Source of the DNA: Cryptomeria japonica
Taxonomy: Eukaryota > Streptophyta > Pinopsida > Cupressales > Cupressaceae
DNA length: 64,000 bases
NCBI RefSeq assembly: GCF_030272615.1
Contig: NC_081405.1
Coordinates: 609,572,677 to 609,636,676 of the forward strand
Reading direction: 5' to 3'
Part shown: positions 1 to 10,264 of the stretch, one piece after another
Position numbering within the stretch: position 1 is the stretch's first letter
Layout: each line of letters begins with the position of its first letter
Position numbers and translations under genes: made by a program
The notes under the pieces: generated by a model
Told to the model about the DNA's origin: nothing
Seen by the model: the letters and a program-made list of their open reading frames with translations, nothing else
The model's database searches: none

Positions 1-32
1 GATAAAGGAATAGTTAGAGATGTCTTATCTTG
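1..32 (-). repeat. Copia A 3' LTR remnant, cut by window edge and by a deletion
   Basis: These bases match the inner end of the A/B LTR (compare 14015-14049 and 20915-20949). The final LTR bases and the first polypurine-tract bases are missing: relative to the central LTR junction, 37 nt are lost between two copies of CTTATCTTG, of which one remains at 24-32. The rest of this LTR lies outside the window. Confidence 0.75.
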
Positions 33-144
33 GGAAGATAAATATCAAATAAAGCATCTAGCATCACATTTCTCTTGATAACCACAATTCCTTAAATAGT
101 TTATAATCTCAATCACCAAGGGTCCACATCACCTAAACATATAA

Positions 145-526
145 CATGAAGTATCATCAAAGCATATGATGCAAGAAACCATATCACCTAAGCACGTGAC
201 ATGGAGTATCACCTAAACATGTGATACAAGAGATTCATCACCTTGTGATGACAAGATATCAGCTAAACACATGATATCAGTATTAATTCAACAAGCAATA
301 CTTAAGGTAAACACATGAGAATAGTTAAATTCTCAACTTATCCAAGTTGTGGTTTGTGCACTAAAATTTTATCTAAGTGTTTTACCACAACACAATCATG
401 GCACATCCATGGCATACCAGAGATCCAACATGATAACTGGTTTGAACATCATAAGATCGTCACCTTATAATGTCTACATAGAAGTGTTCATTATCTAAGA
501 GATCGTCACCTCTTAGACATGAACAC
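145..526 (-). repeat. Series of consecutive stem-loops in the 3' untranslated part of copia A
   Basis: Between RNase H and the LTR lie successive short inverted repeats. Stems and loops: 151-172 (GTATCAT/ATGATGC), 184-199 (TCAC/GTGA), 206-227 (GTATCAC, loop CTAAACAT, GTGATAC), 235-251 (TCATCAC/GTGATGA), 255-278 (GATATCA/TGATATC), 279-302 (AGTATT/AATACT), 317-334 (GAGAAT/ATTCTC), 451-468 (ATAAG, loop ATCGTCAC, CTTAT), 494-517 (TCTAAGAG, loop ATCGTCAC, CTCTTAGA). The last has an outer stem GTGTTCA/TGAACAC at 485-491 and 520-526. The same series recurs in copia B near 14190-14577. Confidence 0.75.
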
Positions 527-616
527 AGGGGGTTAAACCCATAAAAGTCCTAACATGACAAATAAGTTTACACATTAAACATCTTATTGATATACAAGTA
601 CAGATTAAAAACCAGA

Positions 617-1640
617 TTACCTTTTTATCATACCTAAAGCTTTTCTAAAATGATCAACCTTTACTCTGGAAAGTGGTTTGGTTAGAATATCTGTAGTCGG
701 ATCTCCTATAAAAACATATTCCAATTGGATCACATTTTTTTCTACCATACCTCTCACATAATGGTATGAAATCTCAATATGCTTGGATCTATCATGGAAC
801 ACTAGATTTAATGAAAGTTTTATGCAGCTTTGGTTGTGACAATGGATAATAGTAGGTTTCATAGGTTCACCAAACAATCCCACAAGCATCTTCCTAAGCC
901 ACACTGCCTCTCAGGAAGCCATGGAAGCTGCAATGTATTCAGCCTCGATGGAACTCTGAGCTACAAAAGACTTCTTTCTAGTGATCCAAGATATCATGGC
1001 TGAACCTAAACTGAAGCAACATCCTGAGGTGCATTTCCTGTCAGTCACACTTCCAGCCCAATCTCAATATGTGCATCCATGTAGATTTAGATCAACTTTC
1101 TCATATTTGAGACCAAGGTTTAAGGTGCCTTGTAAATATCTCATAATGTGTTTTACTGCAACTAGGTGTATCTCCTTTGGCTCACACATAAACTGACTCA
1201 AAGCATTAACTACATAATAGATACTTGGTCTTGTGTTTACTAGATACATCAAGGACCCAATCATTTGCCTGTATTGAGTAGGATCAGTGGGTTGCGACTC
1301 TATTGTTGCTTCCTTAAGTTTATGAAGATTGGTTTTGATTGGAGAGGTCATGGGTCTGCAGTTTAGCATTCCAAATCTCTTCAAAATGTCCAAGGTATAC
1401 TTGCCTTGTTTTAGTATAATGTTATCAGAATTCTACCATACTTCCAATCCTAGGAAGTAATGAAGGCGGTCCAAGTCCTTCATATCAAATTCTTTAGATA
1501 GATCTTTCTTGTATTGATCTATAAGGTGATCTTCTCCTGTGATTAATATATCATCAACATATAAAATCAATATTAACATATCACCTTTGTTTTGCTTGTA
1601 GTGGAGATTAGGATCTACATCATTCTTAGAGAAGTGTAGT
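617..1640 (-). pseudogene. Copia A pol, RT C-terminal part and RNase H (broken)
   Basis: This is the downstream half of the split A polyprotein. The RT catalytic box YVDD is intact at 1550-1561, followed by FDMKDL and HYFLGLEVW. The stretch at 1064-1393 carries the conserved RT/RNase H connection (FGMLNCRPM, YRQMIGSLMYLV, RYLQGT). The C-terminal RNase H tail is at 617-904 (SKHIEISYHYVR, DILTKPL). Stops and frame changes separate the pieces, and the central RNase H active-site segment (around 905-1060) is poorly preserved. The upstream half of the gene is at 10265-13190. Confidence 0.85.
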
Positions 1641-3269
1641 TGTGTGGGGGAAAAAGTGACACTAAGCAAACATGCCCTAATCTCACTTTCAATCACACAC
1701 TTGTGGAATACGAAAGAGCCTAGAGGTATCACACAATTGGCTACTTCTTTTTGTGGAAGAGAGAGCCACGGGATACCTATTAGGATTTCTATTCCTTTGT
1801 TGCAATGATGGATAAAATGATGCAAGTTCAACTACTAGCCCTAGAGTGCAAGTATGAACTAATAACAAGATTGCAGAATTGAACTTAAACAATGGAAACC
1901 TGTAAACACAAGGACAAGACAAGAATGTAAATGCGTACCTGGTGTTAAAATCTGAGTGAAAATGTTTGGGATGGGGGCGCGGACGCCACTGTCCTGATTC
2001 TGCCCCTGAAACTGCTCCTGAAACTACTGTTTTGCAACCTGAAAAGCTGTCAAAAATGCTGAAACTATTGTCTGACAGAAGGACCAGGGCGCCCAGCGCC
2101 CCTGTCCTGGTAGGACCAGGGCACCCCACGCCCTTGTCCTGGTCTTTTTCTCTGCAATTTGGTGTGTTGTTCTATCTCAGTCTGCTTCTTTTGGATCTGC
2201 AACTTGCGGTGTCGTCCGAATCCCGAAACTTGCACTTATATCTGAAAAGGTATGGTGGGCGGCTATATAGGGTTTTGCCTTAGTCAAACCACCGCTTTGG
2301 TGATTTCCACCTCCACGAATAGCCAAGTTGTATTGTAAAAGTAATGTGTGTGTGCAAGATCCTAAAATGCAAGTAAGCAAACTAGAGCAACCTAGAAAGT
2401 AAACCCTAATTGCTTGTACATGATAATGTAAATGCTCCAAATAAAGATGTAAAGAGATCTAAAGCATGAATACAAGTGATCTAATGAGGCTTATGCAAAG
2501 ACATGAAAACAACATGAAATCATACCCAACCCCAAGGGAGGGGTACAAGCCAATCTTCAGTCGCTGATCCCCTATTGCTTTTCAATGTCTTCAAAGCCCT
2601 AAATGGATGAATGAAATTGATGAATGCTTGATGGATGGATGTTGAATGTTGTTGAAGTCTTCAAAGATCTACTCTTTCGCTGCATAGAAGGCCCTTGAAA
2701 ACCAAAAATCTGGATCCTTTCAAATGAAGAGAGAGAGCTCTTATATATAAAACCCTAGGTCTTAATTTCAACTTTTGGCCGACCTAGAGATTGGATCTCC
2801 CGCCAATTTCTTGGGGTTAAGCTTTATTTTATGATTGGATCGTGCTCCTAAAATTTCAAGAAAAATGTCCGGGACCATGTGCACGTCGGGCGCCATGGTC
2901 CCGACAACTTTTCACCAAATTTTTAGGGCCGTCGGATATGCTGATTTTAGAGAGAATCCTGAAGTTACAGGTGATTTCGAGATGTTTTGACCCCCGAAAT
3001 CAAGCCCCCAAGTTCCAAAATAGGACCTAATTAGGGTTTTTGATTAAATGATGTATTGGAAGAATAAAATGAAAGGGGCACACTTTAATGAAAAGGGCCC
3101 AACTTTATGATATGGAAGATGATAAAATAGAACCTTAGACCTAATTAATTTAATTAATTAAGTTGTAAAGGGAAAATGCAATGCAAAATGCAAAATGCGC
3201 CAAGGTGGGTGCTAAACTAGGTGTGAAATTGTACCACCCTAGCAAGTGCGTACAATTTACGATGCTACA
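1641..3269 (-). repeat. 3' LTR of the Tat/Ogre-like element
   Basis: The minus-strand LTR starts TGTAGCATCG and ends CCCCCACACA. It pairs with 8623-10259. It carries GC-rich inverted repeats at 2080-2108, 2112-2140 and 2870-2903, and a TATATATAA candidate core promoter near 2740-2750. Differences from the other LTR are mostly transitions, plus a 7-bp deletion and a ~19-bp tandem gain in the other copy. Confidence 0.9.
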
Positions 3270-3284
3270 TTTAGCCCCCACTTT
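3270..3284 (-). promoter_or_regulatory. Polypurine tract of the Tat/Ogre-like element
   Basis: On the minus strand the purine run AAAGTGGGGGCTAAA directly abuts the start of the 3' LTR, the expected position of the plus-strand primer. Confidence 0.7.
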
Positions 3285-5094
3285 AGCGGTCATATGAACA
3301 CTACATGCATATGCAAGCTAAAGTACAGAAAAGTAAACATTATTTGAAAAAGGATATATCCATAAGTCTGTCAAACGAAGCCCCCAGCGGTATCTGCAGT
3401 ACACAGTTAGGAACCACACCCTACAAAGCACACGTTAGATCACAAAATCACCTAATGCTTACTAAGGAAGGTGATGAAATTTTGAGGGTAGCTATATGCC
3501 CCCCCCTGTTTCAGCTTGCTAATTTTAGTGAGTTGAAACAGGGTATCATGTTTACCACTTCGAATTGTTAAAGAATATTGATGACAAATGCTCACAAGAA
3601 GATTTGATATGAGATCAAAAACTAATGGAGAATCATTTGGTAAGAAAGAGGACTAAATCTCAATTCCAACACAGCAAAGAGTGTGAGGATTTGAGAGTTC
3701 TCTAACACAAGATGAAGGATGTAAATAGAAACAAAATGCAAAGAGAAGAAAAGAAAGGAAAAAAGAATGAATACACACATTGGTGATCCATGAAAAGAAT
3801 AGTGAGAGAGAAAACATGGACTTCTCACCCCTAGATCTTGTCTAGGTGATCCATGGGAAAAAGGACATGGAAAACTAGCCCCTAGAGTCTGTCTAGGTGG
3901 TCCATGTAAGGGAGGAGAGTGAGAAAGTTTAGCCTTATGCCGCTAGTTCCACTCAACCTCGTGCATGTGTGTGTAAGTGAGGTTAGAAGCACCTCATAGG
4001 AGTCTATGCCCGAGTATGCTACAACCTATATATGTATAGTACAAAAGCATGACATCTCGCTCTAAGAGTTTGTGCTCTGGTTCCGAGAATAATCACCTTG
4101 CATAAAAGAAAAATGGAGACATCTCTCTCTAAGAGTCTGTGCTCTGGTTCCAAGAATGACCCATTGCTCAAAAAGTGTCATGTTTATGTCATAAGCAAAG
4201 TAGAACAAGGATACCTACCTTCATCAAAAAAGAAGATACCCCAAAAATGCAACAATGTTGTAGATCCAAGCAAGAGAGTTTTGCACTCTTTAAGCAAGGA
4301 TAAGATAATTGAAAAAGGGATATCTTGTAGTATGTGTAAAGGAGATCCTTAGAGGAGAAGAGATCTTTGTACAAAAGACACCTATCCTCGAGAGGAATTG
4401 TCTTAGACAAATATAACATCTTCTAGAATAATACAAAGAAGAGAATAAGAATGCAATACTTCCTTCCTTTGTGAGGTGAGAGTGATTCTTAATGAAGGAT
4501 GACGCTTTTTTTAACCCAATTGGGAGAGTGAATTAATTATGGATGTATTTTACCAATTGCAAAAGAGGTTGTAGTCAAGGACTTACGCCTCTTGGAAGGG
4601 AGAATCCTTGAACAAACAACAACAAATGCATACAAGGATAACATCAGGTAATAAAGTTCACACCATCCACAAAATAGGAAAAAGTGGATCCTTAGATAAA
4701 AATAAGAAAAGATCATTGCCTCCCAAGGATGAAGGACTTACACAATCTTCCAGGGAGAGATTTAGACATAAACAAAATGTACTACATACTCACATGAGTT
4801 CATGCAAGCAAGAAATTAGTTTATGTAAAATGCTCCTCACAAGAAGTGGGTAAGGTAAGAAAGAGAATACACATCTTCTCCCATATCTAGGAAAAGAGGA
4901 TTCTAAAGAAAAGATGATCAATATTTCCACATTATTACCCCATAGGAACAAGAGATAACACAGAAAAATTAGGCTATTATGTTGCTTCAAAAATATGATT
5001 GCACTTGAAATTGTACCATCATGAATGACAATGAGCCCCCAGTAAATGAGCTACCAATGTCACATAATGATGAGCAACATAATAGCCATTAATG
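3285..5094 (-). other. 3' non-coding part of the Tat/Ogre-like element
   Basis: About 1.8 kb between the stop of the long ORF and the polypurine tract, where pol would lie in an autonomous relative. No RT, RNase H or integrase motif was found on either strand. It contains short local duplications: a segment reading CTCTAAGAGT(T/C)TGTGCTCTGG occurs at about 4050-4085 and 4125-4155, and a GTCTAGGTG(A/G)TCCATG segment occurs at about 3840-3855 and 3890-3906. Confidence 0.6.
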
Positions 5095-8000
5095 TTATTT
5101 AAAGACATGATAGATTGAATGAGGTATTTGAATATGACATGCTAAATACTCAATTATAAGTGAGATCAAAAACATGTATAAAATGATAAAAATTGAAGAA
5201 GAAAAGTCACAAGAAATCTTAGAAGAGGGATGAGTGTAATCTATTAGAGCCTTATCCCTAGAGGAAAGGACTTTATGATGAATAGGAGATAAAGATTCAT
5301 AAGTGGATTTAGAAATTTGAGGGGAGTCATAAAGAGATTTGTTCATCGCCAAGATTTCCTTATGAGGGGAATGAGAGTTGATAGAAGTAGAAGATGATTT
5401 AGTTGAAGTGAGATCATCATCACTACTAAATATAGCATTCACATTGAGAGATGGTCTTTTAGATGCTTTGGTGGGCTTAGAAAGATTATATCCAAGTCCA
5501 AATGAATATTCATACATGTTATGTTCTAAAGGAACTTTAATTCCTTGTTCATTTGCGCCACAACCATTTCCACTATAGCCACTCTTAGCCAAAATATGGA
5601 AACCACGACCATAAGGATTAGCCATTTCAGAAAGAAAAGGTGGTTTTTCATAAGACAAAGAATCAAATCCTTCAGAATTAGAGGTGTGAGGAGAAGAAGT
5701 TTGAGAAGCGGCCACAAAATTATTACTCATAGGTTCAGGTAAGACTGATTGATCTCTAGTTTCTTCCTTCTTTTTAACTTTAAGTTCTCTAGGAGGAACC
5801 CTATACTCACCTACAAAGGTGGGCTTAAAATCAAGAGATCCCCAATCGTCTTCTGCGAGGACCTTCTCAGGATCAAAAGCCTTTTCATGTGTAGATTCAA
5901 GTTGAGAAGAATCTTCTTCAGGAACTTCAGACTCATCCAAAGAATTTTGATTATTAGAGGGTGATGATTCATCCACAGGTATCTTGTTTAATGAGTCATC
6001 ACTAGAAGAGGAAGGCTTAGAATAATTCCCTTTGGAAGTAGATGTTTGCAAACAAGCTTGAAAATTAGTATCACCTATCAAGGTATATGTCTTATTATTA
6101 TAAATAAATTTAACTTGTCTATGCAATGTAGAGGGGACAGCTTGCATACTGTGAATCCAAGGTCTCCCTAATAACAAGTTGTATGTTAGATTTCCCGACA
6201 TAACATGGATAGGAGTAGGCAAAGTAACAGGTCCCACTGTGATGGATAAGGTGATAATACCTAATGAAGACTTAGCCACATTATCAAAGCCTCGAATGGG
6301 ACGAGAGTCAGGCTCAATAAGGGATGTATCCACATTCATCTTATGCAATAGATTAATGCTACACACATTAAGGCCAGAACCATTATCTACTAGTGTTTGT
6401 CTTATAGTAGTGTCATTTATGATAACCACAATCATCAAGGGATCATATTGATGTTGAATTTCACTAGTAGGCAACTCATCTTGAGTAAACACAATTTGAG
6501 CTTTAGGATTCATCACAGAGTTAACCAAAGACACTATATTACTAGATGTATTAGGTTGAGGAACATTCAAATCTTTTAAGGCATCTTGTAACATTCCATG
6601 ATGAGCGGAAGAAGTTTGGATCAAATTCCAAAGGGATATCTTAGCAGGGGTAGCTTTAAGTTGATCAATAAGATCATAGTCCTTACTAAGCATTTGTGAA
6701 ATACGAGGAGCTTGAGGAACAATAGGTTGGGAAGGAGGAAGTGAAGTTGGGATAACAGGAGGAAGATTAGGCTGCTTATTATTTCTTGTATTATAGGTAT
6801 GGGCTACCGCATTATAACTCTCTCTAGTCAGTTGCTTAGCATACTCATAGGGGCTCTTAGTAGAATAACCTCCTTGCACAGTAATAATAGGTTTCTTAGG
6901 AGTGCAAAAAGAATCATTAGCATAACCACCTTGAACCACTAAGATAGGCTTATTTAAAGGTTGAGAATTTTGAGAAGGACAAGCACCTTGGACAATGAAG
7001 AGAGGTTTGTTAGGTGTTTCATTTACATGTATCAAATTGATTGAGGATGGTTTAGAGGAATGAACAAAAGTGTTGGAAGAATTTTTGCTAGTCTTCTCTT
7101 GCACTAAAATCTCATCATGGATTAAATCAATTCTAGGAGAGAAACAAGGGGTAGGCATTGATGTTCTAGTAGGCAGAGTAATACTAGGAAAGGTCATATC
7201 ATCCTCTATTATCAAAGGATCTACATGGGGAATAAACTCTCTAGGAGAAGGATCAAAATTACTCTATAAAGTCTCACTTTTGAGAGGGAGATCTTTGAAA
7301 GAGATGTTAACCATCTTGCTTTGAACTAGGGTTTCCTTATGAGTAGAACCAAGTTGAGGAGAGGGAGAATAATTGAGATTCAAGGAAGGTGAGAAACTAT
7401 CAAGGGAGTTTTCAATCTTGATTTCATCCCCTTTGGCTAGGGTTCTCTCATGGGGAAGAGAATAATCTACACCTTCTTCTAATGGTTCATCCCAAATAGT
7501 GAGGTTGTTAAAAGGAATGTTTGAAGTATTGTCAATTTCAGGAGAGGAGATAACATTGTTTATTAATTCCTCATCCTTAGGAGGGAGAGGATCAATAGAT
7601 GTGTTAAACTCATCCTCTTTCCTCAAAATATGTTCAATATGATCTTTAGGGGAGAGAAAATTAAAGAAATTGCTTATTATTTCATCTTCTTTCTCTAAGG
7701 GATGCTTATGGGTAAGACAAACTTTAGGAGAAGGGTAAGCATTTATCTTTAATTCATCATCTCTAGTGGGAATTTTGTTGGAAAAGGAAATGCCATCACT
7801 AGGAAATGTAGGGATAATGTCATCTTCTTGCACAAAAGGATCCTCATGAGGGGAGTGTTTTCTAGGAGGAACATGGACATATTTCTCCAAAGATTCATGC
7901 TTAGGAAGGAGATCTTTGAAAGAAGTGTTCATAACCTCTTGTTGCACTAACATGCCCCCATTGGAAGGACCAACTTTAGGAGAAAATAATTCAATGCCCA

Positions 8001-8292
8001 TCAATACCTTTTCACTTAGAGAGGAATCATGTAGGAAAGGTGAAGTAACATTAAGAAAGGTGTTTATGATATCATTCTCTTCCTCTAGGATAGCTAAATA
8101 GGAAGGGCACATTTTGGGAGAATTGTCAAGATCACTCTTAAAGTCTTCATCCTTAGAGCATGGGAGAGTCTCAAAGGGATTGGTAGCAACTCTTTTAGGC
8201 ACTAAAATGTTGTTATAGATGGGGGGAGGTTCTTTAGGAGAAGGAAAAATTGAAACAAGGGAAGCTAACCCATTATCAAATGAATGCATCAT
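5095..8292 (-). pseudogene. Retropepsin and G-patch ORF of the Tat/Ogre-like element, one in-frame amber codon
   Basis: The reading frame is open from ATG at 8292 to 5095 except for one TAG at 7264-7266, giving 342 codons before it and 722 after it. The first part is acidic and proline-rich with recurring SPK/PPKDEE motifs and no recognised domain. In the second part, counting from 7215: three KPxxxVQG repeats at about 70-116; a retropepsin at about 260-372 with active-site motif LVDNGSGLN (Asp about 277) and GRPWIHS near 350; an acidic linker; and a G-patch at about 539-580 (SGYSGNGCGANEQGI). There is no zinc knuckle and no polymerase. A start at 7215 would be TTG, so the second part is more likely a continuation of the first, by readthrough or before mutation. 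The TAG may be a mutation or a recoding site. Confidence 0.8.
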
Positions 8293-8601
8293 GACAACAA
8301 TTTTCCTCTTTCAAATGATAACACATGCAAAATAGAAGGAAATGTATAACTTTAAACAATGAAAGTGCTTAGAATGTAGATTTAGAAAATGAAATTTATG
8401 ATTCAAATGAGTTCCTAAATCAGATTTGAAATTATTGATCCCAAATAAGCTATCCACAAGTTCAACTTTGAATTTTAGCAAAAATTTCCTCTAAATTTTT
8501 GAATTTTGCAAGAAATTAAAACTTGTAAATACAAATTTGAATTTGAAATAGCATAAACACTCAAATTTGAAAACATAAATCAGAATTAGAGAAGATTGGA
8601 A
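8293..8601 (-). other. 5' leader of the Tat/Ogre-like element
   Basis: A/T-rich stretch between the primer site and the ORF start. AAATTTGAATTTG-type words recur at about 8440-8575. No coding potential was seen. Confidence 0.5.
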
Positions 8602-8619
8602 TTCACGTCGGGTTCACCA
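8602..8619 (-). promoter_or_regulatory. Primer-binding site of the Tat/Ogre-like element
   Basis: On the minus strand, TGGTGAACCCGACGTGAA starts 3 nt after the 5' LTR. Its complement ends in CCA and has the arrangement expected of a tRNA 3' end (discriminator A, acceptor strand, T-stem). It is not the initiator-Met site used by the copia elements here. The isotype is not assigned. Confidence 0.7.
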
Positions 8620-8622
8620 AAA

Positions 8623-10259
8623 TGTGTGGGGGAAAAAGTGACACTAAGCAAACATGCCCTAATCTCACTTTCAATCACACACTTGTGGAATACGAAAGAG
8701 CCTAGAGGTATCACACAATTGGCTACTTATTTTTGTGGAAGAGAGAGCCACGGGCTACCTATTAGGATTTCTATTCCTTGTTGCAAATGATGGATAAAAT
8801 GATGCAAGTTCAACTACTAGCCCTAGAGTGCAAGTATGAACTAATAACAAGATTGCAGAATTGAACTTAAACAATGGAAAGCTATAAACACAAGGACAAG
8901 ACAAGAATATAAATGCATACCTGGTGTTAAAATCTGAGTGAAAATGTTCGGGACAGGGGCGCGGGCACCATTGTCCTGATTCTACCCCTGAAACTGCTCC
9001 TGAAACTGCTGTTTTGCAACCTGAAAAGCTGTCAAAAATACTGAAACTGTTGTCTGACAGAAGGACCAGGGCGCCCAGCGCCCCTATCCTAGGGACTAGG
9101 GCGCCCCATGCCCCTGTCTTGGTCTTTTTCTTTGCAATTTGGTGTGTTGTTCTATCTCAGTCTGCTTCTTTTGGATCTGCAACTTGCGGCGTCGTCCGAA
9201 TCCCGAAACCTGCACTTATATCTGAAAAGGTATGGTGGGTGGCTATATAGGGTTTTGCCTTAGTCAAACCCCCGCTTTTGTGATTTCCACCTCCATGAAT
9301 AGAGAAGTTGTATTGTAAAAGTAATGTGTGTGTGCAGACCTTGTGTGTGTGCAAGATCCTAAAATGCAAGTAAGCAAACTAGAGCAACCTAGAAAGTAAA
9401 CCCTAATTGCTTGTACATGATAATGTAAATGCTCCAAATCAAGATGTAAAGAGATCTAAAGCATGAATACAAGTGATATAATGAGGCTTATGCAAAGACA
9501 TGAAAACAACATGAAATCATACCCAACCCCAAGGGAGGGGTACAAGCCAATCTTCAGTCGGTGATCCCCTATTACTTTTCAATGTCTTCAAAGCCCTAAA
9601 TGGATGAATGAAATTGATGAATGCTTGATGGATGGATGTTGAATGTTGTTGAAGTCTTCAAAGATCTTCTCTTTCACTGCATAGAAGGCCCTTGAAAACC
9701 AAAAATCTGGATCCTTTCAAATGAAGAAAGAGAGCTCTTGTATATAAAACCCTAGGTCTTAATTTCAACTTTTGGCTGACCTAGAGATTGAATCTCCCGC
9801 CAATTTCTTGGGGTTAAGCTTTATTTTGTGATTGGATCGTGCTCCTAAAATTTCAGGAAAAATGTCCGGGACCATGTGCACGCCATGGTCCTGACAACTT
9901 TTCACCAAATTTTCAGGGTCGTCGGATATGTTGATTTGAGAAAGAATCTCGAAGTTACAGGTGATTTCGAGATGTTTTGACCCCCGAAATCAAGCCCCCA
10001 AGTTCCAAAATAGGACCTAATTAGGGTTTTTGATTAAATGATGTATTGGAAGAATAAAATGAAAGGGGCACACTTTAATGAAAAGGGTCCAACTTTATGA
10101 TATGGAAGATGATAAAATAGAACCTTAGACCTAATTAATTTAATTAATTAAGTGCTAAAGGCGATATGCAATGCAAAATGCAAAATGCGCCAAGGCGGGT
10201 GCTAAACTAGGTGTGAAATTGTACCACCCTAGCAAGTGCGTACAATTTACGACGCTACA
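8623..10259 (-). repeat. 5' LTR of the Tat/Ogre-like element
   Basis: It pairs with 1641-3269 and is followed by the second copy of the GTAGT target duplication at 10260-10264. It has lost 7 bp inside one GC-rich hairpin (near 9880) and gained a short GTGTGTGTGCA-containing duplication near 9340. Confidence 0.9.
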
Positions 10260-10264
10260 GTAGT

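Larger units (their letters stand above)
1641..10259 (-). mobile_element. Non-autonomous Tat/Ogre-like Ty3/gypsy LTR retrotransposon nested in copia A
   Basis: Two LTRs (1641-3269 and 8623-10259) face the same way, look about 97% identical by eye, and end in TG...CA. The element is flanked by a perfect 5-bp duplication GTAGT. ORFs, primer site and polypurine tract all place it on the minus strand. The only protein is a long ORF (5095-8292) with a retropepsin and a G-patch. I saw no RT, RNase H or integrase motif in the 5.35-kb internal region. The DNGSGLNVC protease box, the GRPWIHS motif and the downstream G-patch are typical of Tat/Ogre polyproteins. It would need enzymes supplied in trans. 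Confidence 0.88.

Noticed and set aside
145..334. Regularly spaced repeats considered as a CRISPR array
   Set aside because: The repeats are short inverted repeats without constant repeat and unique spacer units, in an untranslated part of a plant retroelement.
4098..4853. Two ORFs of 84 and 81 codons on the plus strand in the Tat-like internal region
   Set aside because: The opposite strand carries the element's ORF. These are short, basic, lack motifs and lie in the 3' non-coding part.
5378..6579. Several plus-strand ORFs of 60-90 codons opposite the Tat-like polyprotein
   Set aside because: They are antisense shadows of the long minus-strand ORF and have no recognisable motif.
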